This document shows positions 1 to 11,700 of a stretch of DNA of 64,000 bases, in pieces (positions within the stretch are counted from its first letter, which is position 1; every line of letters starts with the position of its first letter). The notes under the pieces are model-generated. The model was not told where the DNA came from. It made no database searches and saw nothing but the letters and a program-made list of their open reading frames with translations. A program made the position numbers and the translations under genes. Origin of the DNA: Gautieria morchelliformis (lineage: Eukaryota > Basidiomycota > Agaricomycetes > Gomphales > Gomphaceae); contig WHVA01000067.1 in assembly GCA_015179125.1 (NCBI GenBank), positions 1 to 64,000 on the forward strand, given 5' to 3'.

Positions 1-358
1 TGCCCTGACCTCGGTCTCCTGACCCGCCCTGACCTCCACTAATCTGTTCGCCCCTGACTTGCACCTCGTCCGTATATAACCCCCTTGTATGCATTCCTAC
101 TCCTCAGTCTGAAAATCAACTATCGTGTCCCTTCGATCCCTAGCTAGTTTCTACGCCTCGCCTCTTAAGCCAGAACCTCGCCCTCTTATTCGTTTACCTC
201 CGAAATTGGGACTCGTGCTAGGGTCGGCGCAGCACATAAGCTGAAGCCAAGTCCCTCTCCGACTTCCCCATCCAAACCTCGCCCCGTAACCTCGGACCTT
301 GCCTCGGGTTTCGTTCCCCGATCTCGGCCAACCTTACGACGGATCGTAAACGTAACAG
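1..358 (+). mobile_element. 3' part of a gypsy-family LTR
   Basis: The stretch has a TATA-like box near 71-77 and ends with CGTAACA at 352-358. Near 210-245 it shares a GCGCA...ATAAG..GAAGCC block with the LTR at 6173-6832. It is therefore read as the end of a diverged LTR of the same family whose start lies outside the window. Gypsy internal sequence follows at once. Fossil element. Confidence 0.6.
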
Positions 359-1402
359 GCAAAGGCGGTCACGTCGCTCGCGATTGCACCTGAGCTTCCA
401 CTTCCGCTGCTAAGGCCAAGGGCCGTGCGGCGAAGATGGAAGAGAAATCCGAAGCGGCTCCGCTACAGATGCAAAAAAATAGTCAGCAGTCCTCCGGCCT
501 CCGCACGAGCTGAGGGCTGTGTTGACCCCATTCATGCGACAAAAGAGGTTAAACTCAACGCATCCGCTCTTTCGTCCTCCGACTCCCTCTCCGTTCCGCT
601 CACTTCCGACACAATCTCCGCACCCCCATTCACAGCATTGGTCGACTCCGGTTCGACTCATTGTTTCCTCGATTCCGACTTTGTTTTGAAACATAAACTT
701 CCGACTCGCAATATTCCGACAATTCCGCTCCGCCTTTTCGACGGGTCCTCTAACACGGCAATTTCCCAAGTCGTGGACCTGTCTATCCGTTTCGCTACTG
801 GGGACAACCATGAAGTTACGTTTTACGTTACTCCGCTAGATGCTAGCTGTTCCGTTGTACTAGGACACAATTGGCTCACCCGATATAATCCGTCGATTAA
901 CTGGGCATTGGGTCAAATACAGTTCCGTATCCCGGATCAACTTCCGTCTATTCTGACGTCGTCCGCAGAGATGGCTCAGGCCTCTTCTGCAACTCCGCTT
1001 GTGGATTCAGTTCCGCACTCCGGTCCCACTTTAGCACCTCCCCCCTGGAAGCTCCTCGAATTGCGCTCGTTTCCGCCACCGCTTTCCGCGTATTGCAATG
1101 GCAAGAAGATACGACCGTTTTCCAGCTTCACCTTTCCGACTCGGCTTCAGTCAAGGCTTGTTCTGCCTCGACTTCCGCTCCGGTCGACATGAGCTCAGTT
1201 CCGGAAGAATATCGTGACTTCCCGGACGTGTTCAATAAGGCCAAAGCCGATAAACCTGCTGAACATCGACCTTACGATCTGAAGATAGATTTGGAAGAAG
1301 GAGCATCTCCGCCCCTTGGACCGATCTACTCTCTTTTGCAAGTGAACTCCAAACTCTCCGCGAGTTCATCAATGAACATCTCAACATGGCTTTATCCGCC
1401 CT

Positions 1403-3931
1403 TTGCTGTCTCTGCACGGCGCTCCGGTCCTTTTCGTCAAAAAGAAGGATGGATCTCTCCACCTCTGCGTCGATTTCCGCGGACTCAATGCCCTCACTAA
1501 GAAGGACAAATATCCGCTTCCACGTATTTCCGACCTACTCGACACTCCCCGCAGAGCGAAGATCTACACCAAAATCGACCTTCGGCATGCTTATCACCTT
1601 GTCCGCATCCAGGAAGGTGACGAGTGGAAAACCACTTTCCGCACCCGCTACGGTGCTTTTGAGTGGGTTGTCATGCCTTTTGGTCTAACCAATGCTCCCG
1701 CCGCTTTTCAGCGCTTCATGAACGACGTATTTTCCGACCTCCTCGACGTATGCATCCTAGTCTACATTGACGACATCATTATCTATTCCGACACACCGGA
1801 AAAACATTGGGAACATGTCCGCGAAGTACTCCGCCGTCTACGCAAACACCACCTCTACGCAAAAGCAGAGAAATGCGAATGGCATCGCAACACGGTCGAA
1901 TACCTCGGCTACATCCTCTCTCCAACAGGTCTTACCATGGCAGAGGACAAAGTCAAGGCAATTCAAGAATGGCCGGAACCCCGACATGTTAAGGATGTAC
2001 AGTCTTTCCTTGGCTTCGCCAACTTTTACCGACGTTTCATTTATAACTTTTCCGACATTACTGTTCCGCTTACACGTCTCACCAGGAAGGGTGCCCCATG
2101 GAATGTCACTCCGGAATGCCGTTCCGCATTTGAAGCCCTCAAATCGGCCTTCACTACGGCTCCCATACTCGGTTTCTGGATTCCTGATGCCCAACTTGTA
2201 CTCGAAACCGACGCTTCCAACTACGCGCTAGCCGCCATTCTTTCCATCATTTCCCCTGACGACGGAGAAATTCATCCGATCGCCTTTCATTCCCGCACCT
2301 TTTCCGCCCCAGAACTCAACTACGACGTCCACAATAAGGAACTACTTGCGATTTTCGAAGCCTTCAAAATCTGGAGACACTACCTCGAAGGTCCAACTTA
2401 TCCGATCGACGTTGTAACAGATCATAAGAACCTTGAGTATTTCGCGACTACTAAAATTTTGACTCGCCATCAAGTCCGCTGGTCTGAATATCTCTCACAG
2501 TTCAACATGGTGATCCGTTTCCGCCCCGGAAAGCTCCGAGCCAAACCTGACGCACTCACTAGACGTTGGGACGTCTACCCAAAAGAGGGAAGTAGCGACT
2601 ATGCCAGCGTTAATCCGCACAATTTCCGCCCAGTATTCTCCACTGAGCAACTGGCATCGTCCCTGCATGCCACAGCATTGCAGTTTCCACTACTCCGCGC
2701 CTCAATCATTATGGACACCAAGTCTCTCCATTCCGACATCCGTTCCACACTCCGTTCCGACCCCATCTCCGCAGCCCACCTCGATGACCCCACCAGTCCT
2801 GGATGGTCCCTCGATTCCAACGGATTTCTCTGGTACAAGTCCCGGATTTACGTTCCGGATACCAACGATCTACGACTTCGCGTACTCCAGCAAAGCCATG
2901 ATCATCTGCTCTCAGGACACCAAGGCCAGAACAAAACCCTTGACATAATCCGACGTACCTATACTTGGCCTCTCCTCCGCACGATGCTCCAAGACTATTG
3001 CAAGTCATGCACCACCTGTATGCGAGCCAAGCCTCAACGTCACAAACCCTATGGCCTCCTGAAGCAACTTCCGATCCCGGAACAACCGTGGAATTCAGTA
3101 TCCATGGATTTCATTGAGAAACTTCCTAATTCATCTGGTTATGATACCATTCTAGTGATCATTGACCGCCTCACAAAGCAGTCCATCTTTATTAGGACCT
3201 ACGGCACCATCACCTCCGCCCAGCTCGCACAACTCTTCGTGCGCGTCTTTTCCAAGCACGGAATTCCTTCCCATGTCACTTCCGACCGTGGATCCGAATT
3301 TGTGTCATCCTTTTTCCGCACACTCGGCAAGGCTCTCGACATGAAACTCCACTTCACTTCCGGTTATCATCCCGAAGGAGACGGACAAACGGAACGTACT
3401 AATCAGACCCTTGAGCAGTATCTCCGTGTCTATTTCAACTACCAACACAGCAATTGGTCCGACCTCCTCCCGCTCGCGGAATTTGCCTACAACAATGCGC
3501 CTTCCACTACCACCGGAATTTCGCCCTTCTACGCCAACAAGGGCTACCACCCGAATCTCACCATCCACCCTGAACGCGACCTCACCTCTGCAAGAGCCCG
3601 AGATTTCGTTGTGGAGCTTGACGACCTTCACCAACACCTCCGAGAGAACATTTCCGCCGCCCAGAAGAGATACCAGACTTCCGCTGATTGGAAACGACGT
3701 CCGCAACCAGCATTCGAGATAGGCGACAAAGTCTTTGTCAAAGCTGAAAACTTCCGCACCACTCGCCCCTGGAAGAAACTCTCTGAAAAATACCTTGCCC
3801 CTTACGAGATCATCGCTAAGGCCAGCAGTCGTTCTTTCACTCTCAGACTTCCTGACAATATGCGTGCAGTACACCCGGTATTCCATGTCTCCATGCTTGA
3901 GCCCGCAGTTCCGAATACAATTCCGAATTGA
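1403..3931 (+). pseudogene. gypsy pol remnant: RT, RNase H, integrase (fossil)
   Basis: This is the main surviving pol open stretch of gypsy element 1. It carries the RT palm with VYIDDIIIYS, the RNase H domain around 2150-2450 (TDASN motif), a linker, the integrase zinc finger (H...H...CxxC near 2900-3020) and the DDE core (SMDFIEKLP near 3100, SDRGSEF near 3280, a GQTERTNQTLEQ block near 3380). In the Metaviridae this polyprotein copies the element RNA into DNA and inserts it in the genome. As part of a broken element it is treated as a fossil. Confidence 0.88.
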
Positions 3932-4033
3932 GAACAACCTCCGCCTCCGCCAGTCATCATCAACGGAGAACCGGAATATGAAATCTCGGAAATTCTCAAC
4001 TCCAAGCTCGAAAGACGATACCGCTGCCAACTC

Positions 4034-4522
4034 TGTTGGGTGCATTTATGCTCCTGCACCAAAATCAAGCATAATATATTCAATTTATTGTGTGGTGTTT
4101 CAATATTTTCTCATACTGTTCTTGTACCATGCATCCATTTCTCTGCTTATTTTCGAAATTTTCCAGTCACTCTCTATCTCTCCATTTCATTCTGTTATTT
4201 CTACTTTCACAGGCGGCTGCACCCAGCGGAGTTTGAAATGACTTCGACGCGCGAGCCCTTGGGCGCTAAAGGGCCGGGTGCAAGTATATGCCTTCTGAGA
4301 CAGGATTACACTCCTCTCTCAGTGACAATAAATTCACTGAGAGAGGCGAGTAGTATTCTTCATATTTACATAGCATGTTGACTGAAAATCATGTAGTATA
4401 TTTGATTCTAGGTATTGTATTAATACATTAGTGACAATAAATTCACTGAGAGAGTATATTTGATTCTAGCTTTCTAAGAACTCTACCGAACCTTCCCTGC
4501 CATAGCCCCCTAGTTGCCAACA
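4034..4522 (+). mobile_element. Copia-type solo LTR inside gypsy element 1
   Basis: The 489-bp insert begins TGTTGGG and ends CCAACA. It is flanked by the 5-bp target duplication AACTC at 4029-4033 and 4523-4527. Its first 60 bases closely match the reverse complement of the outer end of the Copia LTRs at 8202-8699 and 12963-13460, so it belongs to a related Copia family. It contains a hairpin, CTCTCTCAGTGA...TCACTGAGAGAG, at 4314-4345. The internal element has been lost, the usual result of recombination between LTRs. Confidence 0.88.
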
Positions 4523-4527
4523 AACTC

Positions 4528-4674
4528 CAGTACCTAGTCAAGTGGGCAGGCTATGAAAACACCGACGAAGAGACTTCCTGGATTTCCGCCACGGAACTAG
4601 ACCACGCCTCTGACCTCGTCTCTGATTTCCACAAGTCTTATCCTGATAAGCCTGGCCCCATTTCCGCTCCCTAG
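4528..4674 (+). other. chromodomain coding segment of gypsy element 1
   Basis: The plus-strand frame gives a short chromodomain with a YLVKWAGY core followed by an ETSW motif, the aromatic-cage pattern of the CHROMO family, and ends in a stop at 4672-4674. It lies just beyond the solo LTR, which separates it from the integrase part of pol. Chromodomains at the integrase end are the defining feature of chromoviruses. Confidence 0.85.
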
Positions 4675-4803
4675 TCAAATCCGACCTCATTTCCGATCCC
4701 CCATTGTTTTCTTACAAATTCTCAAGTCATTGTCAAAATCTGGTTAATTCCACTATACTATTCCCGATACTTCAAGAAAACTATTTACAAGTCTCGTAGA
4801 CCC

Positions 4804-6050
4804 CTACTCCTCCCTCATTGTCTCCGCCTCGACCTCTTCTTCCGCTTCTGGCTCTTTTTCCACCACTCCTACCTCGACACTCACCAACTCCGTTTCCACC
4901 CTTTCCCTCGTTTCCACCCTCCAGCTCGGACCCGCTTCCGCCCCAATTCCCTGCTCCCGCAGCCGCGCGCCCATTCGGTCCTGGACCAGATCACTCCGCC
5001 ACCGCATTTCCCACGTCAACTGTTCCAGGACTGTAGACATGACAGTCATCTGGTTCTGAATTGACAGAACCTGATGCTGCTGAACCTCTGCCATATCGAT
5101 CATGATGTCCCGGATTTCACGCTGCTGTTTCCGCATGGCCCTCAGCGACCCGGCAATGTCAAGGAGGGGATAAGACATTGTAAATTGGTTCAACACCGCC
5201 TGTCCCGATTTTCCGGTCACCGGAAACGATTCCTCGGACCTCCCTCCGCTCGGTCCCGGTTCCGACTTCGGAATCGACTCCTCAACCTTCTGTTTCTTTT
5301 GCTCCACCCTCGAAGCACACCCGTCCACGACGCAGCGTTTCTTCTTGTCACGGCACTGATCGCACGAAGTTTCCCGTGGATTACTCGACCACGTGCAATC
5401 CAGCCCCTTAGACTCGCATGGGTCGCAAGGAGCCTTTTCCTCTTCATCGCCGTCCCGCATTTTCCGCTTCTTAGTCGTGGGATTTTCCGGTCCTAGCTCA
5501 CACAGCTCCAGCATCCGATTTAACTTGCTCTTTCGAGCCTTCTGGAATTTGTCCGCCCGCCGTTTCCGTTCCACCACAAGGTTCATCGAAGGAGCGGTTT
5601 CCTTTTGTTTCCCTTTTCCTTCGGGAGATGGTGTACTTTCCACCGAACCTTCCGAGTCTGACTCTGACTCGTCCTGAACAATTTTCTGGAAGAATCTTTC
5701 AGATAATACAAGGACATTTCTGCCGGACATTTCCGACTCACCTGTTCCTTTTCCGCCTTCTCCGCAGCAGCCTTCTCCACAACAGCCTTCTCCGCAGCAG
5801 CCTTGTCCTCAGCAGCTTTCCGTGCCGCGTTCCGTTTCCGTTTCTCTTCACGGACGCGCTCCTCCTCCTCGCGGTGCTCGCGGTCCTTCCTCTCCTGCTC
5901 TTTCCGCTCTTTCTCTTGATATTCCTTCTCTTTCCACGCAGCTTCCTCAGCCTTGCGTTTTTTGGCCAGTTCCTTTTGCGCGAGCATGTCAGCGAAATGC
6001 TGTTTCATCTCGGCACTTGTCATTTTGGAGAAATCGATTGGAGCACTCAT
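4804..6050 (-). CDS. antisense accessory region of gypsy element 1 (coiled coil plus Cys-rich cluster)
   Basis: Two long overlapping open stretches run against pol between the chromodomain and the 3' LTR. The upstream one (6050 to 5583, starting MSAPIDFSKM) is a Lys/Glu/Ala-rich coiled coil. The downstream one (5730 to 4804) has an acidic and basic nuclear-looking N-terminus, then a cysteine cluster near 5330-5440 of the form CxxCxxxxxxC ... CxxCxxxxxxC, which recalls fungal Zn2Cys6 DNA-binding domains, then another helical region and an acidic tail. Whether these are one gene or two is not settled. No standard retrotransposon protein matches. Position suggests a promoter near the 3' LTR. Function is unknown; DNA binding is inference from the cysteine pattern. 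Confidence 0.55.
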
Positions 6051-6172
6051 GTTGGATTGGGAAGAAGACGTGTTTGTTCCTCAGCCTATTTTTTGAACCC
6101 CGACGTGTTTTGTTCACAGGTCACGTGATCTGACCTGTGGTCTCGCGGGGCTCGACCTTAGAAGGGAGATAC

Positions 6173-6832
6173 TGTTACGACCGTTCATTTCTGACTTCCG
6201 ACCTTCAGTTCCGCAACACTTTCCGCCCCTCCGATACTTCCGACATTCCGCCCATTGTTCTATTCCCTTGTTCTTTCGACTCTATTACTCGGACCCACTG
6301 GACCCGCTTCATCGTTCATCAAGACCACATATCTGGTCACCCTTGTAGTTCATTGTCAGATATGTTTTCCCGACCCCTTGTTCTGTGCCATTGTTCTACC
6401 TTACCCTGAACCCCCCTTGTAGTCCCATTGTTCCCAATATGTTAGTTCCCATGCATTGTCTACTCGACTTCCGCTTCCCCCAGAATTTGCTTAGTACCAT
6501 ATCATTACCTGTTGTCTCAGCTCTTTGTATAAAAGCCTGTCATGTATGCCTCTTATTCTGCAATCAGATAATCACCTTCGATACTTGATTTCCTTCGCTC
6601 CATCTCCTGTTCTTAGCACAGTGAGTCTAGCAAGACCTCAGTCTATCCGCCTTCGTCTTCCACCTTCTGCCTCAGTTCCAACTCAAGTCCCAACCAACCA
6701 CTAGTTCAGTACTTTCTGCCTTCCGACTCATTTCTGAAATACTTAGGACGATAGTTCATTGGGGGCGCAACCTATAAGTTGAAGCCGCTGTCCTTTCCAG
6801 TTCCGACTTAGCGGAAATCTCGATACGTAACA
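6173..6832 (+). mobile_element. 3' LTR of gypsy element 1
   Basis: The LTR is bounded by TGTTACG (6173) and CGTAACA (ending 6832), a 7-bp inverted end. It contains a TATA-like TGTATAAAAG near 6525-6540. It is preceded by a purine-rich tract. A clear relative in the opposite orientation lies at 16879-17567. No target duplication flanks this copy alone, as expected for one end of a longer element. Confidence 0.85.
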
Positions 6833-8201
6833 GGCGATAAGCGCAGCCTCGACCTCACCGAACTCCAAGTTGACCCAGATGTCGATCCTGTGAACTATCG
6901 CAAGAAGAAAAAGTGCATATCCCTCGTCTATTGACCCACATTTGACAACCCTCACCCTGTAGGAACCAAGTCATCCTGCCTCTCATTGACAAAGAGGCGG
7001 AGATATTGCTCCAACTCCTGATTGACCCGTTCCGTCTGTCCGTCACCCTGCGGATGGTACACTGTGGTGGTAGCCAGCTTTATGCCGAGCAGGCGGTAGA
7101 GCTCCCAAGTCAGTTCCGCAACAAATTGTGGACCTCGCTCGGAAACAACTTGCTTCGGGAGCCCATGCAACTTCCAGACATGTGCAAGGAACAAGCGGGC
7201 CGCTCCGAGGGCTGTGATCGTCGTGTGCATCGGAATGAAGTGGGACACCTTGCTTACCAAATCCACGACGTTCATGATCGCGTCATAGCCATGAGACTCT
7301 GGGAGTTCAACGATGAAGTCGACACTGATGGTGTCCCAGCGGGATTCGGGAATCGGGAGCGGAACAAGTTCTCCGACGGGCGGATGTCGTTGTGCTTTGG
7401 TTCGGAGACAAAGGTCACATGTCTTCACGTACTGTCCAATGTAGCAGGACATCTGGGGCCACCAGTAATTCCGAGCCACTAACTCCAGCATCTTCCACCT
7501 GCCAGCATGCCCAGCGACCCGTGTGTCATGGTGCTGGGACACGATGCGGCGGCGGAGGTCGCCCCACCTGGAACGTAGACCTTGCCTCTGAAGTGGAGCA
7601 GTCCATCACGTTCCAACCATTCCGCTGCCCGTACAGACTGTGAGTGCCCTTTCCGAAGTTCCTCCACTGCCTTCACCACCGACTCCTCCTTCTCTCCATT
7701 CCGGTACTGCCTCCGGATATCCCAGAGCATTTCCGCTTCCACCCCAACTGCAGTCACTCCCTCTAGGGCACAGATTGCAAAGAGACTTGGGCGGAGCAGT
7801 GTCATATCCGCGTTGTCTCCACTTCCGCTTCCATGATCCGCACAGCGGGATAGGGCATCGGGCTTGCCCATGGTGCGGCCGGGGCGGTGGTGGAGCATGA
7901 AGTCGAACCGGGACAGGTGTAGGGACCACCGTGCTTGTCGTCGGTTAAACTTCTTAGACGTGCGGAAATACTCAAGGTTCTTGTGGTCTGTCCAGATCTC
8001 AAATGGGCATAGAGCACCCTCGAGGAAGTGTCGCCACTCCTCCAGCGCTCGGATGATTGCCAGCATCTCCTTGTCATGGATCTCATAGTTCCGCTCAACC
8101 GGACTAAGGCTCTTAGAGAAGAAGGCAATCGGATGCCACCCCCCACCATCCTCCAGTGACTGTTGTGACAAGACCGCTCCGGTAGCTGTGTCGGAAGAAT
8201 C

Positions 8202-8699
8202 TGTAGAGGACAGGAATTATAGGCAGTAGGTATGGACTTGTTATTCAAAAGAATAGACTAGAAATCAATTCACTCTCTCAGTGAATTTAGTGGTCACTAT
8301 AAATATATTATACACTACCTAGAAATCAATTCACTACAGAGGATTTCTAGGTCAATAAATGCAAAGACTACTAGACTAATTTACTTGCCTCTCTCAGTGA
8401 ATTTAGTGGTCACTGAGAGAGGGGGAAATGTGTTCCACTGCGCATGTACTACTACCCGGCCCTTTAGCGCCCAAGAGCTCGCGCGTCGAAGTCATTTCAG
8501 ACTCCGCTGGGTGCAGCCGCTTGTGAAAGTAGGAATAACAAGATGAAATAGAGAGATAAGGAATGAGTGGAAAATTTCGAAAATAACCAGAGAAATGGAT
8601 GCATAATACAAGAACAATGTGAGAAGAAATTGGAAGGCCTCACAACAAATTGGATATATTATGCTTGATTTTGGTGCAGGAGCATAAATGCACCCAACA
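8202..8699 (-). repeat. 3' LTR of the Copia element
   Basis: 498 bp, identical by eye to the LTR at 12963-13460. It contains a perfect 12-bp-arm hairpin, CTCTCTCAGTGA...TCACTGAGAGAG, at 8389-8421, with an extra single arm near 8274-8286. The same hairpin is found in the related solo LTR at 4034-4522. Confidence 0.95.
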
Positions 8700-8712
8700 C
8701 GCCCCCTCAAGC

Positions 8713-11700
8713 TTAATATATTCCGATTTGCTCGTTGAGAATCTTCACTCTAGGACTGGGAAGTCCTTTAGTGAGGATATCTGCCAACATTTGTTCGGTT
8801 GGCAAATAAACGAGCTTGGCTTGTTGATTTTTGATTATATCTCGAAGGAAATATAATCGGATGTCGAAATGCTTGGTTCTCGTGTGTTGTTGGGTGCCAT
8901 ACGTGATGGCAATGGCTGATTGATTGTCTGAATAAACTTGGATGGGTCTGTTCAGTGGTTGGAATATTTCAGAAATAAAATGGCGCATCCAAAGAGCCTC
9001 TTTGCCCGCATGGGTCAGGGCGACGAATTCGGCTTCAGTTGATGAGAGGGCTACTATCGACTGTTTCTGGCAACTCCATGAAACAGTGCCTCCATCAATC
9101 TGAAATAAGTATGCCGAATACGAACGCCTATGACTCTGTGAACCCCAATCCGCATCTGAATACCCCATCAAGCCGTCTTGATTTCTTCCAAGTGTGAGTT
9201 TGTAATGCTTCGTGCCTTTCAAATATTTGAAGACACGTTTGACTGCATTCCAGTGTGTGCCACCTGGATTTTCAAGGAATTGCGAGAGTAATGACACCGC
9301 AAATGCAATGTCAGGTCGAGTGGCTACAGCCGCCCACATCAGTGATCCTATAGCTTGCCTGTATGGAAACTTCGACATGGCTTTCTTGCCTCTCTCTGTA
9401 GAAGGACATTGGTCTTTAGATAATTTTACGGCTGGATCAAGAGGCGTAGCATAAGTCTTTGCATCTTCGAGATTAAATTTTTTGATGATCTTCTCGATGT
9501 ATGCAGGTTGTGAAATTGCAATGGTCTTCTTCTGCCAGTCTCTTTCGATTTTGAGATTCAATAGCCAATGAATCTCGCCTAGATCTTTCATACTGAAGAC
9601 CTGAGCAAGATCTCGTTTGACTTCGTCCAGGACTGACTGATTCTCAGCTGTGATGGTAAGGTCGTCTACAGCTGTTGCAATGATCACATGCCCCTTTCCG
9701 CCACGTCTATAAAATACAGCCCCGTCTGTGGCTGACGTAGTGAATCCTAACTTGTGGAATTCACCACTTAGACGTTTATACCATTCTCTTCCAGATTGCT
9801 TGAGGCCATAGAGTGCTTTCTTCAAAAGTAGCACTTCGCCTTTGTCTCCTGACTCATATCCATACGGCTGCTTCATGTAAATAGGTTCGGGCAACGTAGC
9901 ATTGAGGTATGCATAGTCCACGTCCATTTGATGAATAGGCCAGTCATTCCTAGCAGCAATGGCACATATGATCCATAGGGAGGATAACCGAGCAACAGGT
10001 GAGTATGTCTCATCATAGTCGACTCCAAACTTCTGTGTGAAGCCTTGGGCGACCATTCTCGATTTAGGCATTATTGGTTTCCCTTCTGGATTACGCTTCC
10101 AAAGGTAGACCCATTTATTACCGACAATATTGGCTCCAGGAGGTGGTTTGGCTCGTTCCCACACTCCCTTGTCGATTAGGGCCTCATACTCTTTGTCCAT
10201 TGATTTCTTCCATATAGGATTATTCAGAGCTTCGTCTGCATTGCTAGGTTCAATTTGACTCAAATCCGGTGCCTTGTTATTGTTTTGACCGTCGGTTAGA
10301 AACGCACTGATGGCACACTCATAGTTACTGATGCCATCAATCTCGGAGGATAATTCTTGGTCGAATAAAACTTCTTTATGGTCCTCAACGTCCTCGTAAG
10401 CTAGCGTAGTCATATGTGCGCCAGCTTGTCTCTGGGTTTGAGATCTTGTTACGGGACCTGATGGGGCCGGCTGCACTTGTTGTCGACGGATCCTTTCGCT
10501 TCTCCTTATCGGTTCAGCTTCTCTAGGTCTGTCATCAACTCCCTGAATAGGTTGCAGCTTTTCAAGATATTCCTCCGGTGCACTTTCATCAATTTCTTCG
10601 ATCTTTGCCTCTTCGCTGACTAAGCGACCGGGCACAGGCACTGATGCCGGAATGGCCTTCTTCTCTTCTTTAGACGTAGGTAGCTTGGATTCCTCAATAG
10701 AAATGATTGGGACCTTTCCCTTCTTCATCTCCGAATCAAACACAACATTCCGCTCGACAGAAACTTTGTGCGAGTCAGGCCAATAAACATAATGACCATG
10801 GCTCTGCGCAGAAATTCCTATCCACCGAGCTCTCTTGGCACGAGCTGCCAATTTATCTCCCTGAGTGACTTTGACATAGATTTCAGTTCCCCACGCGTGA
10901 ATGTCTTTGAGATTCGGTTTTTCATGGTGAATCATCTCGTAGGGCGTTTTATCTGGTAGAGCTCTTGTATGCGTCCTGTTCCTAAGATAATTGGCATGCT
11001 GTATCGCATAGCCCCATAATATCTTAGGAAGGCCTGATTCTAGCAGCATGGCACGAGTTCTCTCAGTGAGAGTTCGATTCAGGCGTTCCGCAACACCATT
11101 GGACTCTGGTGTGTCGTGTACCGTCAACTGATGCTTCGTGCCTTGTTTGGCTAGATGCTGTTCGAATTCAGAGCTCGTATATTCGCCCCCTCGATCAGAA
11201 ACAAGTGCCTTGATGTGCACATTTCTCTGTCGAAGCATTAAAGCCTCGTAGAGCTTGTACTTTGAGAATGCTTCTGATTTGTTCGCCATGAGATAGATCA
11301 CCGATTCTCTTGAGTAGTCATCGATAAAGGAGACATAATATGACTTCTTATCGATCGTGAGGTGTCTTGCAGGTCCCCAGACATCAGAATAAATTCTGTC
11401 ACCGAATTTTGATGTTCGGTCTCTGGGTTCTCGAGGAAGAGGTTTGCGCGCAATCTTGGCCTGAATACACGCATCACAGACAATTCTATCGCCTGTGGAG
11501 CTCAGTTCAATGCCCAATATCATGCCATGATTTAATAGATGTTGTAGGGACTTCTGCGAGATGTGCCCCATCTTTTGATGAATTTCCATGGCAGATAAAC
11601 ACATATGGGCTTGAGCACTTGGTGACTGGAGGTCTAGTCGATATAAGCCATTGACTTTCGGTGCTTGCATCAATACTTTTCCAGCAGCATTAGATATTGT

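Larger units (their letters stand above)
359..6832 (+). mobile_element. Ty3/gypsy element 1 with chromodomain (chromovirus)
   Basis: Parts read in order on the plus strand: a gag zinc-knuckle remnant near 359-395; an aspartic protease with an LVDSGSTH motif near 630-660; reverse transcriptase with a VYIDDIIIYS motif near 1759-1790; RNase H; an integrase with HHCC zinc finger and DDE core to about 3931; a chromodomain at 4528-4674; an antisense accessory region at 4804-6050; and a 3' LTR at 6173-6832. A purine-rich tract just before 6173 fits a polypurine tract. A Copia-type solo LTR (4034-4522) lies inside the element. It is broken, with a small number of breaks and part of its 5' end missing. 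In this family the chromodomain is thought to steer integration toward particular chromatin. Family and parts are clear; the outer limits are less so. Confidence 0.88.

Noticed and set aside
4804-6050. Single spliced antisense gene with an intron near 5696-5741
   Set aside because: A GT-AG pair is present but its joined phase does not match the downstream frame, so no gene model is proposed.
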